Source: Streptomyces sp. CC53
GTDB lineage: Bacteria; Actinomycetota; Actinomycetes; Streptomycetales; Streptomycetaceae
Length of the DNA stretch: 38,324 nucleotides
NCBI RefSeq assembly: GCF_001865245.1
Contig: NZ_MKXB01000047.1
Coordinates: forward strand, 1 to 38,324
Direction: 5' to 3'
Part shown: positions 7,375 through 14,940 of the stretch, piece by piece
How positions within the stretch are numbered: the first letter of the stretch is position 1
How the letters are laid out: the number at the start of each line of letters is the position of its first letter
The notes under the pieces: generated by a model
Told to the model about the DNA's origin: nothing
Seen by the model: only the letters and a program-made list of their open reading frames with translations
Database searches by the model: none
Position numbers and translations under genes: made by a program

Positions 7375-8058
7375 TCAGTGGCGCCGGGCGGGGTCGCCGC
7401 CCAGGCACAGGTCTGCGGCGGCGCTCTGCATGAGCGTGTGGACGAACAGCAGCTCCGCCCCGCCCCGCGTCGCCGCGGCGATCCGGTGCGGGGTGAGCGA
7501 GTCGAAGTGCGCGCTGTCACCGGGGTCGAGCACGTGGACCGTTTCCCCCAGCGCGAGGCGCACGCGGCCGCTGAGGACGTGCAGCCACTCCTCGCCGGAG
7601 TGCACCCGCACCCGGTCGGGCTGCCCGGTGTACGGCACGCGGACCCGCAGCGCCTGCATGGCCCGCCCGGCGGCGCCGGCCTGGTGGTAGATCCAGCCGT
7701 CCGCCTCGACGGGCTCGGAGCGCCCGGCGCGGACGACCGGGTCGCGTTCGGGGGCCGTCTCGCCGAGCAGGTCGGAGACGGTGGTCCCGTAGGTCCTCGC
7801 CAGCCCGAGCAGCATGGGCAGCGACGGCTGGCGGCGCGCCGTCTCCAGCCGGGAGAGGTGCGCCGGGGAGAGCCCGGCCCGCGCGGCCGCGGCCTCCAGG
7901 GTGAGACCGCGTCGGCGGCGCAGCTCGCGCAGCCGGGGCGCGACGTCCGGCAGGGTGTCGGCGGCCGGGATGCCCGGAGCCTGAGCACCGGGCGGCGCGT
8001 CGTCCGGCCGGGCGTGGGTGGGCTCCGCGAGGAAGGGTGTTCCTTCGGCGGTGGTCAT
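7375..8058 (-). CDS. XRE-family regulator with C-terminal cupin domain
   Basis: This 227-aa regulator has a Pro/Ala-rich N-terminus (1-38), an XRE helix-turn-helix (about 41-98; LRRRRGLTLEAAAARAGLSP then HLSRLETARRQPSLPMLLGLA) and a cupin_2 sensor domain (about 140-210; HSGEEWLHVLSGRVRLALGE then LDPGDSAHFDSLTPHRI). The architecture is that of repressors sensing a small molecule through the cupin (HipB/SinR-like). It lies 76 nt downstream of hpnO, with two palindromes in the gap that are probable operator sites, so it likely represses itself and DUF6126. Control of hopanoid genes is possible but not shown. The same arrangement is recalled at the end of the S. coelicolor hopanoid cluster (SCO6770-6771). 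Confidence 0.9.
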   Translation of the reverse strand: MTTAEGTPFLAEPTHARPDDAPPGAQAPGIPAADTLPDVAPRLRELRRRRGLTLEAAAARAGLSPAHLSRLETARRQPSLPMLLGLARTYGTTVSDLLGETAPERDPVVRAGRSEPVEADGWIYHQAGAAGRAMQALRVRVPYTGQPDRVRVHSGEEWLHVLSGRVRLALGETVHVLDPGDSAHFDSLTPHRIAAATRGGAELLFVHTLMQSAAADLCLGGDPARRH

Positions 8059-8078
8059 GTGCCCATTGGGCCAGGAAT

Positions 8079-8113
8079 TTTCCTCTGAGGCAACTTTCTT
8101 GCCTCGGAGGCAA
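8079..8113 (-). promoter_or_regulatory. Twin palindromic operator for the XRE-cupin regulator
   Basis: Two 15-nt dyads lie at 8099-8113 (TTGCCTCGGAGGCAA, perfect around one centre base) and 8079-8093 (TTTCCTCTGAGGCAA, one side degenerate). Their centres are 20 bp apart, so both face the same side of the helix. They occupy the short gap between hpnO and the regulator start. An autoregulatory site is the simplest reading. Confidence 0.6.
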
Positions 8114-8133
8114 ACACGGGGGGACGGGCCCGC

Positions 8134-9519
8134 TCAGCGGTTGGCGACGGCCTGCTTCACCAGCGTACGGCCGAAGTCCCACACGAGTCCCCCGCCGCTG
8201 TGCGCCTCGTCCATGACCTCGGTGAACGCGCCCACGAAACGATCGACGTCGTCCTCGCCGACGACCAGGGGCGGAATCAGTTTGATCACCTCCAGCCGGT
8301 CGCCGGAGACCTGGGTGAGGATCCGGTGCCGCTGGAGCAGCGGCACCACGACCATCTGCGCGAACAGGCCCTTGCGTGCCGCCTGGAGCATGGTCCAGCG
8401 GCTGCGCAGCCGCAGGGAGGAGGGCCTGCCGAACTCGATGCCGATCATCAGCCCCCTGCCGCGGACGTCGTGGAGCATCTCGTAGCGGTCCACCAGCGCG
8501 GCGAGCCGCGACTTCAGCAGGCCGCCCACGCGGCGGGCGCGTTCGACCAGGCCCTCCTGCTCGATGACGGCGAGGACGGCCAGGCCTGCCGCCATGGCCA
8601 GGGCGTTCGCACCGAAGCTGGCGGAGTGGACGACGACGCGGTCCATCGAGGAGTAGACCTTCTTGAAGATCCAGTCCTTGCCGACGGTGGCGCTGACCGG
8701 CACGTATCCGCCCGACAGCGTCTTTGCCACGCACAGCAGGTCGGGCTCCACGCCGTCCTCGTGCTGGTAGGCGTAGAAGTCGCCGGTACGACCGAGCCCC
8801 GTCTGCACCTCGTCGGCGATCAGCAGGGCGCCCCGCCGGTGCAGCAGCTCCTGCGCGGCCTTCAGGAAGCCCGGCGGTGTCGCCTGCACTCCCTTGCCCT
8901 GGACCGGCTCCACGATGAAGGCGGCGACATCGCCCCGGCGCACCTCGCGGTCCAGGGCGTCGAGGTCGCCCAGCGCGATCGCGGTGTCGGGCAGCAGCGG
9001 GCCGAAGCCCTCACGGAAGCCGGACTCGCCGTTGACGGAGAGGGCGCCCGTGGTGAGTCCGTGGAAGGCGTGGCCGCAGTAGACGACGCGGGGCCTGCCG
9101 GTGGCGTGGCGGGCGAACTTCAGCGCCGCCTCCACCGCCTCGGCGCCGCTGTTGCCGAAGTACACCCGGTCCAGGTGGGGCGAGTGGGCGAGCAGCCGCT
9201 CGGCCAGCAGGCCGGGCAGCGGGGCGCAGTCGAAGCGGGTCAGGTCGGGCAGTCCGGCGTCCAGCACGTCGTGCAGGGCCTTGCGGACGACGGGGTGGTG
9301 GCGGCCGACGCCCATGACGCCGAAGCCCGCCAGCATGTCGAGGTAGTCGTTGCCCTCGGCGTCCCACAGGTGGGCGCCCTCCCCCCGCTCGTACATCTTG
9401 TCGAAGCCGAGGGTGTGGAGCATGCGGGGCAGTTGATGGTTCAGGTGGCGGCTGTGCAGGGCGTACCGCTCTCCGCTCCGCTCCGCGAGCAGTCCGGCCA
9501 GGTCGAACTCGGTGTTCAT
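8134..9519 (-). CDS. hpnO: Hopanoid aminotransferase HpnO (PLP class III)
   Basis: This 461-aa class III PLP aminotransferase of the acetylornithine/ornithine type is expected to convert a C35 bacteriohopane aldehyde (from ribosylhopane) to 35-aminobacteriohopanetriol. Signatures are NSGAEAVEAALKFAR (about 123-137), CGHAFHGLTTG (148-158), LLIADEVQTGLGRTG with D236 for the cofactor pyridine nitrogen, and CVAKTLSGGYVP with Schiff-base K266. ATG 9519 has GCGGAG upstream. An open frame runs on through the gap into hpnH antisense sequence and is ignored. It is separated from hpnH by 329 nt, unlike the overlapping genes earlier in the operon. The assignment as HpnO, rather than another class III enzyme, rests on the family resemblance and the hopanoid context. 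Confidence 0.88.
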   Translation of the reverse strand: MNTEFDLAGLLAERSGERYALHSRHLNHQLPRMLHTLGFDKMYERGEGAHLWDAEGNDYLDMLAGFGVMGVGRHHPVVRKALHDVLDAGLPDLTRFDCAPLPGLLAERLLAHSPHLDRVYFGNSGAEAVEAALKFARHATGRPRVVYCGHAFHGLTTGALSVNGESGFREGFGPLLPDTAIALGDLDALDREVRRGDVAAFIVEPVQGKGVQATPPGFLKAAQELLHRRGALLIADEVQTGLGRTGDFYAYQHEDGVEPDLLCVAKTLSGGYVPVSATVGKDWIFKKVYSSMDRVVVHSASFGANALAMAAGLAVLAVIEQEGLVERARRVGGLLKSRLAALVDRYEMLHDVRGRGLMIGIEFGRPSSLRLRSRWTMLQAARKGLFAQMVVVPLLQRHRILTQVSGDRLEVIKLIPPLVVGEDDVDRFVGAFTEVMDEAHSGGGLVWDFGRTLVKQAVANR

Positions 9520-9848
9520 GCGTCGCTCCGCACTCCGTTTCCCGCTTCGCTGCGCGGCTCCGCCAGCCGCGGCACGTGGTCCTTCGGGCTGCCGGTGCGG
9601 CCGCCGCGGCCCGGGGCCCCGGTGGTCCGTCCGGCGGTACCGGCGGGCACGGGTCCCGCGGCGGTCGGCGTCGCGCCGGGCACGGCCCGGGGCAGGATCC
9701 GCCGCGGGACGCATCGGCGCGCTGCGGGGCGGCCGGTGCCGCTCGGTGCGCGGAGGGTGTCCGGAGGTGTCACGCTCGGGCCCCTTGTCGTCGTACGGCG
9801 CCGTTGCGGCGGACGGTGGTCGGCTCGGTTCGTGCGCGCGGGGCGCGG
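9520..9848. other. Non-coding gap between hpnH and hpnO
   Basis: This 329-nt stretch has no frame with recognisable homology. Open frames through it are Pro/Arg/Ala-rich and lack family motifs. In S. coelicolor, as I recall, ispG (gcpE) and dxs sit exactly here. I see no remnant of the Dxs N-terminus or the IspG C-terminus, so either the pair was cleanly lost or it never arrived in this lineage. It may hold a promoter for hpnO-XRE-DUF6126. Confidence 0.55.
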
Positions 9849-10871
9849 TCAGCTGCGGGCGCCGGACAGGCTCTCGCGGGCGGCCCGCAGGGACTCGCGC
9901 AGGGAACCCAGGGTGGCCAGCACGGCGGTGGGCTCGTAGCCGCAGTGCGCCATGCAGTTGGCGCAGCGCGGGTCCTTGCCCCGGCCGTACTTCTCCCAGT
10001 CGGTGTCCTCGACGAGTTCGCGGTAGGTGGGGACGTACCCGTCGCTCATCAGGTAACAGGGCCGCTGCCAGCCGAAGAGGGAGTAGTTGGGGATGGCCCA
10101 CGCCGTGCAGGGGAAGTCGGCCCTGCCCTCCAGGAAGTCGAGGAACAACGGCGAGTGGTTGAGGCGCCAGCGCCGGCGGTTTCCCCCGGCGAAGGCCTTG
10201 CGGAAGAGGTCGCGGGTCTGCTCGACTCCGAGGAAGTGCTCCTGATCGGGCGCCTTCTCGTAGGCGTAGGCAGGCGAGATCATCATTTCGTCCACCTTCA
10301 GGTCGTCGTTGAGGAAGTCCAGGACCTCGACGACGGTCTGCGGGGTGTCGGTGTTGAAGAACGTGGAATTCGTGGTGACCCGGAATCCGCACCGCTGGGC
10401 CTCTTTGATAGCGGCGACCGCTTCGTCGAACACGCCTTCCTTGGCGACGGATTCGTCGTGGCGTTCGCGCAGCCCGTCGATGTGCACGGCGAAGGCGAAG
10501 TACGGGGAGGGGGTGAACTCGTCGAGCTTCTTCCGCAGCAGCAGCGCGTTGGTGCAGAGGAAGACGTATTTGCGGCGGGCCACCAGTTGCCGGACGATCT
10601 CGTCGATCTGCGGGTGCATCAGGGGTTCCCCGCCGGCGATGGACACCATGGGCGCGCCCGACTCCAGGACGGCGCCGACCGCCTGGGCGACGGGCATTCG
10701 CTGCTTCAGCACTCCTGCGGGGTGCTGGATCTTCCCGCAGCCCTCGCATTTCAGGTTGCATGCGTAGAGCGGTTCCAGCTCCACGATGAGGGGGAACTTC
10801 TCACGCCTGCGGAGCTTCTGTCCGAGCAGATAGGTCCCGACCCGGACGGTCTGGCGGAGCGGCATGGCCAT
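9849..10871 (-). CDS. hpnH: Adenosylhopane synthase HpnH (radical SAM)
   Basis: This 340-aa radical SAM enzyme couples the 5'-deoxyadenosyl radical to diploptene to form adenosylhopane, the first step of side-chain extension. The 4Fe-4S CxxxCxxC motif is C38, C42, C45 (YACNLKCEGC). SIAGGEPLMHP is the SAM-binding GGE motif. The C-terminal Cys cluster CANCMAHCGYE is typical of HpnH. I chose ATG 10871 because AGGAGG lies 8 nt upstream; it is five nucleotides after the hpnG stop, and the ribosome site is inside the end of hpnG. A reading from 10910 would overlap hpnG with no ribosome site. Length matches the family. It is co-transcribed with shc and hpnG. Confidence 0.95.
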   Translation of the reverse strand: MAMPLRQTVRVGTYLLGQKLRRREKFPLIVELEPLYACNLKCEGCGKIQHPAGVLKQRMPVAQAVGAVLESGAPMVSIAGGEPLMHPQIDEIVRQLVARRKYVFLCTNALLLRKKLDEFTPSPYFAFAVHIDGLRERHDESVAKEGVFDEAVAAIKEAQRCGFRVTTNSTFFNTDTPQTVVEVLDFLNDDLKVDEMMISPAYAYEKAPDQEHFLGVEQTRDLFRKAFAGGNRRRWRLNHSPLFLDFLEGRADFPCTAWAIPNYSLFGWQRPCYLMSDGYVPTYRELVEDTDWEKYGRGKDPRCANCMAHCGYEPTAVLATLGSLRESLRAARESLSGARS

Positions 10872-10876
10872 CTGGC

Positions 10877-11521
10877 TCACCTCCTGGGGAGCAGCAAGGA
10901 ACGGTGCCATTCGAGGAACACGGGGCGTACGGCACGAAGAACACGGAAGGCCGATATTCCCCCGCGTACCGTCCCGATCCTGACCAGTTCGTGCTGCGGG
11001 GCGTCCACGACCACCCGGACGGCGGCAACCGGCCGGGGGCCCGCGGCGAGCGCGGCGTGCAGGGTCGCGGCGGACTCCATGTCCACCGCGACGGCGCCGG
11101 TGGCGTGCAGGGCGGCCCGCTCCCGGCCGCGGACGACGTGGTCCGTGCCGAGCAGCGGGCCGGTGTGCACGGTGCGGCCCGGCATCGCACGGGCCAGGGC
11201 GGCCGCCAGCGGCCCGGTGGCCGTGCAGAGGGTGGTGCCGAGCGGCCCGCGGGTCGCGTCGGCGACGACCAGGTCGCCGGGGTGCATGCCCGGTGCGAGG
11301 CCCGCGCAGAAGCCGGAGGCGATCACGGCGGCGCCGTGCAGCGGCCCGTCGGGGCGCAGGGCCTCCGCCACGGCCCGCCGGGCGTGGGCGGGGCCCATGC
11401 CGGTGCGCAGCACGGTGGTCGTGGCCGCGCCCGGGCCGCCCCGCAGGGCGAGCCGTTCGATGCCCAGCGCGCAGGCCACGAGGAGGGGTCCGGATCCGGC
11501 GGTGTCGGCTTCGCCGGGCAT
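10877..11521 (-). CDS. hpnG: Hopanoid nucleosidase/phosphorylase HpnG
   Basis: This 214-aa member of the purine nucleoside phosphorylase/MTA-SAH nucleosidase superfamily removes adenine from adenosylhopane to give ribosylhopane (or its phosphate). Visible features are TTVLRTGMGPAHARRAV near the N-terminus, IASGFCAGLAPGMHPGDLVV in the middle, and AVDMESAATLHA, the purine/ribose-binding MES motif. ATG 11521 overlaps the shc stop codon by one base (TGATG) and is preceded by AAGGAGG, so it is translationally coupled to shc. Genes in this position have often been mislabelled as lipoproteins or IspH-like. The fold motifs and the hpnH neighbour support HpnG. Confidence 0.9.
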   Translation of the reverse strand: MPGEADTAGSGPLLVACALGIERLALRGGPGAATTTVLRTGMGPAHARRAVAEALRPDGPLHGAAVIASGFCAGLAPGMHPGDLVVADATRGPLGTTLCTATGPLAAALARAMPGRTVHTGPLLGTDHVVRGRERAALHATGAVAVDMESAATLHAALAAGPRPVAAVRVVVDAPQHELVRIGTVRGGISAFRVLRAVRPVFLEWHRSLLLPRR

Positions 11522-13713
11522 CAGTCCTCCTTGCCGAAGGACGGCTCCCCGTGGACGTACCGGCCCAGCGCGGTCAGCGGGAACACCTGCCGGTACAGGT
11601 GGTAGTTGATGGAGAAGTCCCACGGGAAGCCCGTGCCGGTGAACTGCGGCTCGTCCCAGGAACCGTCGTCGCGCTGGGCGTCGGCGAGCCAGCGCACGCC
11701 GCGCGCCACCGCCCGCCCGTCCTGCTCGCCCGCGGCGAGCAGCGCCATGAGCGCCCACGCCGTCTGGGAGGCCGTGGAGGGGCCGCGGGCGATCCAGCTG
11801 CGGTCGCGGTAGGAGCGCAGGTCCTCGCCCCAGCCGCCGTCCTCGTTCTGCACCGACTCCAGCCAGGCGACGGCCCGCCGGATCGCCGGGTGGGAGCCGG
11901 GCAGTCCGGCGGCGGTGAGGGCGGGCACCACCGAGCCCGTGCCGTAGACGTGGTTGACGCCCCAACGGCCGAACCAGGAGCCGCCGGGCTCCTGCTCGGC
12001 GAGGAGCCAGGAGAGTCCGCGGAGGGTGCGCGGGTCGTCGGCGAGGCCCTCGTGGGCGAGCATCTCCACGACGTGCGCGGTGACGTCGGCGGACGGCGGG
12101 TCGACGACCTCGCCGAAGTCGCAGAAGGGCAGCTTGTTCGGCAGGGTGCTGGTGTTGTCGGCGTCGAAGGCGCCCCAGGCGCCGTCGCGGGACTGCATGC
12201 CGACGGTCCAGCGCACGGCCCGGGCCAGGGCGGCCTCCGTCCGCGCCGGGTCGGGGTGGCGCACCCGGCGCAGCGCGAGGACGACCTCGGCGGTGTCGTC
12301 GATGTCGGGGTAGGTGTCGTTGTGGAACTCGAACGCCCACCCGCCCGGCGGGAGGTGGGGGCGGCGCACGGCCCAGTCGCCGGGACGGACGATCTGCTCC
12401 GCGAGCAGCCAGTCGGCCGCCCGGACGAGGGCCGGGTGGTCGGGGGGCAGGCCGGCGTCGGCCAGGGCGATGACGGCGAGGCCGGTGTCCCAGACGGGCG
12501 ACTGGCACGCCTCGACCATGCGGACGCCGTCCTCCGGCCAGACGGCGAACCGGTCGAGGGAGGCCAGGCCGGCCCGCATCACGGGGTGGCCGAGGTCGTA
12601 GCCGAGCAGGTGCAGGGCGATGAGGGAGTAGACGGCGGGCGGTTGGATGCCGCCCCAGCAGCCGTCGTTCTCCTGCCGTTCGACGATCCAGCGGGCGGCG
12701 GCGTTCATGGCGGCCCGGCGCAGCGGCCGCGGGGCGACGCGCCGGTAGGCGTGGAGGGCACGGTCCAGCCGCTGGAAGGCGCCCTCCCAGGTGGTGGCAG
12801 GGGCGAGCGGGCGGGGCGGGGCCGGGCGGCGGGGGTCGGTGTGCAGCTCGTCCAGCGCGAAGGGCGCGGGGCGCACGGGGCGCTTGGCGGAGACGATGGT
12901 GAGCGGCACGATCGTCTGCCGGGCCCACTGCCCGAAGTCGTAGATGTTGAGCGGGAACCAGGGCGGCAGGTAGATCAGCTCGGGCGGCAGCTCGGGCAGG
13001 TCGTCCCACTTCCACCAGCCGAACAGCGCGAGCCAGATGCGGGTGAAGACACGGGTGGCGGCGATGCCTCCGCGGTCGCGGACCCAGGCGGCGGCGCGGG
13101 CCATGTGCGGTGCGTCGGGCGGGTCCCCGGCGAGCCGCAGCGCGACGTACGCCTCGACGGTGGCGGACAGTTCGCCGGGGCCGCCGTGGAACGTGGCCCA
13201 GGTGCCGTCCTCCCGCTGCCGGGAGCGGATCCAGCGGGCGGCGGCCGCGGTGGTGGGTCCGTCGCGGACCCCGAGGAACTCGCGCAGCAGCAGGTCCTCG
13301 GCGTCCATCGTGACGTTGGTCTCCAGGTCGCCCTTCCACCAGCCCTCGGGGTCCTGCAGGGCCAGCAGGTGCGCGGTGGCGCGGCGCACCGCGTGCTCGG
13401 CGGCGGTGCGCACGTCCGCGGTGGCCGCGCGGTCGGGCTCGACCGTACGGGTCCCGCCGTCCGCGCTCCCGGCGGCGCGTGCCGGCCGCTCCCCGCGGGC
13501 GGTCCGGGCGGGGCCCGCCGGCGGGGGGTCCGGGGGGAGGTCGGTTGCGGGTGCTCCGGCGGTGCCGCCGCGGGCGGGCCCGAGATCGCGGGGCGCCGGA
13601 GGGAGCGCGGGGTCCCCGGTGGGCCGGGGGGTCGAGGTGGTGTCGTCCGCTTCGGCGGCGGGCGCCGTCCTGGGGCGCGTGGCCCCGGCGCTGCCGTCGG
13701 TCGTCGCTGTCAT
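11521..13713 (-). CDS. shc: Squalene-hopene cyclase Shc
   Basis: This 730-aa cyclase converts squalene to hopene/hopanol at the membrane. The acidic initiating motif is DIDD (D470-D473, in YPDIDDTAE). Many QW repeats are visible: QREDGTW, QENDGCWGG, QSRDGAWGAF, QNEDGGWGE and QRDDGSW. The C-terminal FPWDFSINYHLYRQVFPL segment is diagnostic of hopene cyclases. I chose ATG 13713 (AAGGGGAAG upstream). An upstream in-frame ATG at 13776 would start inside a strong hairpin. Before the catalytic fold begins, near residue 100, there is a Pro/Ala/Thr-rich extension of about 95 residues, so the protein is longer than the usual 630-680 aa. It is coupled to hpnG downstream. Confidence 0.97.
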   Translation of the reverse strand: MTATTDGSAGATRPRTAPAAEADDTTSTPRPTGDPALPPAPRDLGPARGGTAGAPATDLPPDPPPAGPARTARGERPARAAGSADGGTRTVEPDRAATADVRTAAEHAVRRATAHLLALQDPEGWWKGDLETNVTMDAEDLLLREFLGVRDGPTTAAAARWIRSRQREDGTWATFHGGPGELSATVEAYVALRLAGDPPDAPHMARAAAWVRDRGGIAATRVFTRIWLALFGWWKWDDLPELPPELIYLPPWFPLNIYDFGQWARQTIVPLTIVSAKRPVRPAPFALDELHTDPRRPAPPRPLAPATTWEGAFQRLDRALHAYRRVAPRPLRRAAMNAAARWIVERQENDGCWGGIQPPAVYSLIALHLLGYDLGHPVMRAGLASLDRFAVWPEDGVRMVEACQSPVWDTGLAVIALADAGLPPDHPALVRAADWLLAEQIVRPGDWAVRRPHLPPGGWAFEFHNDTYPDIDDTAEVVLALRRVRHPDPARTEAALARAVRWTVGMQSRDGAWGAFDADNTSTLPNKLPFCDFGEVVDPPSADVTAHVVEMLAHEGLADDPRTLRGLSWLLAEQEPGGSWFGRWGVNHVYGTGSVVPALTAAGLPGSHPAIRRAVAWLESVQNEDGGWGEDLRSYRDRSWIARGPSTASQTAWALMALLAAGEQDGRAVARGVRWLADAQRDDGSWDEPQFTGTGFPWDFSINYHLYRQVFPLTALGRYVHGEPSFGKED

Positions 13714-13760
13714 GGCTTCCCCTTCGTGCAGTGAGTGCGCTGCTGCTACGGGTCTGCCGT

Positions 13761-13792
13761 CGGCCGGTGCCGACATGTGTGGGCACCGGCCG
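13761..13792 (-). terminator. Intra-operon hairpin upstream of shc
   Basis: A perfect 11-bp inverted repeat, CGGCCGGTGCC-N10-GGCACCGGCCG, lies in the 129-nt gap between the prenyl synthase stop and the shc start. It could be a partial terminator, an RNA-processing or stabilising element, or an operator. Its position inside an otherwise tightly overlapping operon is unusual. Confidence 0.5.
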
Positions 13793-13842
13793 GCGACCGC
13801 GAACTCATATGCGCGGGGACGTCATCCGCTTCGCGATGGTGA

Positions 13843-14940
13843 TCATCTCTTCCGTACGACGACGAAGTCGGCGAGCGCGGTGAGCTGCGCCCGCACCCGG
13901 GCCGGCATGTCGACCCGGTCCAGGGCCTCGATGGCGACGGTGTGCTGGCGGCGCGCCTCCTGGGCGGTCCAGTCGCGGCCGCCGGCCTCCTCGATGAGGG
14001 CCGCGCGGGCGGCGAACTCCTCCTCGGAGAAGCCGTCGAGGTCCGGGTTCTTGGCGTCCGCGGCGAGGAGTTCGCCGAGCCGCTCGGAGGCGGGTCCGCC
14101 CGCGGCGAGCGCGGCGACCACGGGCAGGGACTTCTTGCGCTGCCGCAGGTCGCTCCAGGTCTGCTTGCCGGTGGCGACGGGGTCGCCCCAGATGCCGAGC
14201 AGGTCGTCGACGGCCTGGAAGGCGAGGCCGAGGTGGTGGCCGTACGCCTCCAGGGCGTCCGCGGTGCGGTCGTCGGCGCCGCCGAGGACGGCGCCGATGG
14301 ACGCCGAGCAGGCGAGCAGGGCGCCGGTCTTGTTGCCCTCCATCTCCAGGCACTCCTCGACGGTGACCCGCTCGCGGTGCTCGTAGGAGATGTCCTGCGC
14401 CTGGCCGTCGATGAGCTTGCGGGTGGCGGTGGTCAGCCGGCGGGTGGCGCGGCCCGCCTCGACCGTGCCGAGCTCCAGCAGGATCTCGTTGGCGAGGGCG
14501 AACAGCGCGTCGCCGACGAGGATGGCCTGCGCGGGACCGTGCACCTTCCAGACGGTGTCGCGGTGGCGGCGCTGTTCGTCGCCGTCCATCAGGTCGTCGT
14601 GGAGGAGGGAGAAGTTGTGCACGAGCTCCACGGCCACGGCGCCCGGGACGCCCGTCTCGGCGGGGGCGCCGGCCGCTTCCGCGGAGAGCAGGGCGAGGGC
14701 GGGGCGTACCGCCTTCCCCCCGTCGCCCTCGGCGGGCCGCCCGAGGGCGTCGATCCAGCCGAAGTGGTAGGCCGCGACGGTGTCCATGGGCTGCGCGAGC
14801 CGGTCGACGGCCGCCCGCAGCACCGGGGTGGCAAGGGTACGGCCGCGCTCCAGGAGCGCGGTCACCTCCTCGGTGTCGACGGCGGGACTCACCGGGGGCA
14901 CAGTCGGCACGTGTTCTCCTCTGGTAGCGGTCGGTCTCAT
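13843..14940 (-). CDS. Polyprenyl (farnesyl-type) diphosphate synthase
   Basis: This 365-aa all-trans prenyl diphosphate synthase has the first aspartate-rich motif DDLMD at 115-119 (LLHDDLMDGD) and the second in FQAVDDLLGIWGD (D245, D246). A Phe stands five residues before the first motif, a feature linked to short (C15) chain length. With hpnC/D/E beside it, FPP supply for squalene is the obvious role. ATG 14940 overlaps the hpnE stop in an ATGA and has AGGAGG upstream. GTG 14910 with AGAGGAG is an equally plausible start, giving 355 aa. It is the fourth gene of the hopanoid operon and is followed by a hairpin before shc. Confidence 0.92.
   Translation of the reverse strand: MRPTATRGEHVPTVPPVSPAVDTEEVTALLERGRTLATPVLRAAVDRLAQPMDTVAAYHFGWIDALGRPAEGDGGKAVRPALALLSAEAAGAPAETGVPGAVAVELVHNFSLLHDDLMDGDEQRRHRDTVWKVHGPAQAILVGDALFALANEILLELGTVEAGRATRRLTTATRKLIDGQAQDISYEHRERVTVEECLEMEGNKTGALLACSASIGAVLGGADDRTADALEAYGHHLGLAFQAVDDLLGIWGDPVATGKQTWSDLRQRKKSLPVVAALAAGGPASERLGELLAADAKNPDLDGFSEEEFAARAALIEEAGGRDWTAQEARRQHTVAIEALDRVDMPARVRAQLTALADFVVVRKR

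Noticed and set aside
8134..10761. 875-codon minus-strand frame joining hpnO to sequence upstream
   Set aside because: Only the part from ATG 9519 is aminotransferase. The rest reads through the gap and out of frame through hpnH, so it is not a fusion protein.
10877..13786. 969-codon minus-strand frame ending in hpnG
   Set aside because: The first three quarters are an out-of-frame shadow of shc; hpnG begins at ATG 11521 with its own ribosome site.
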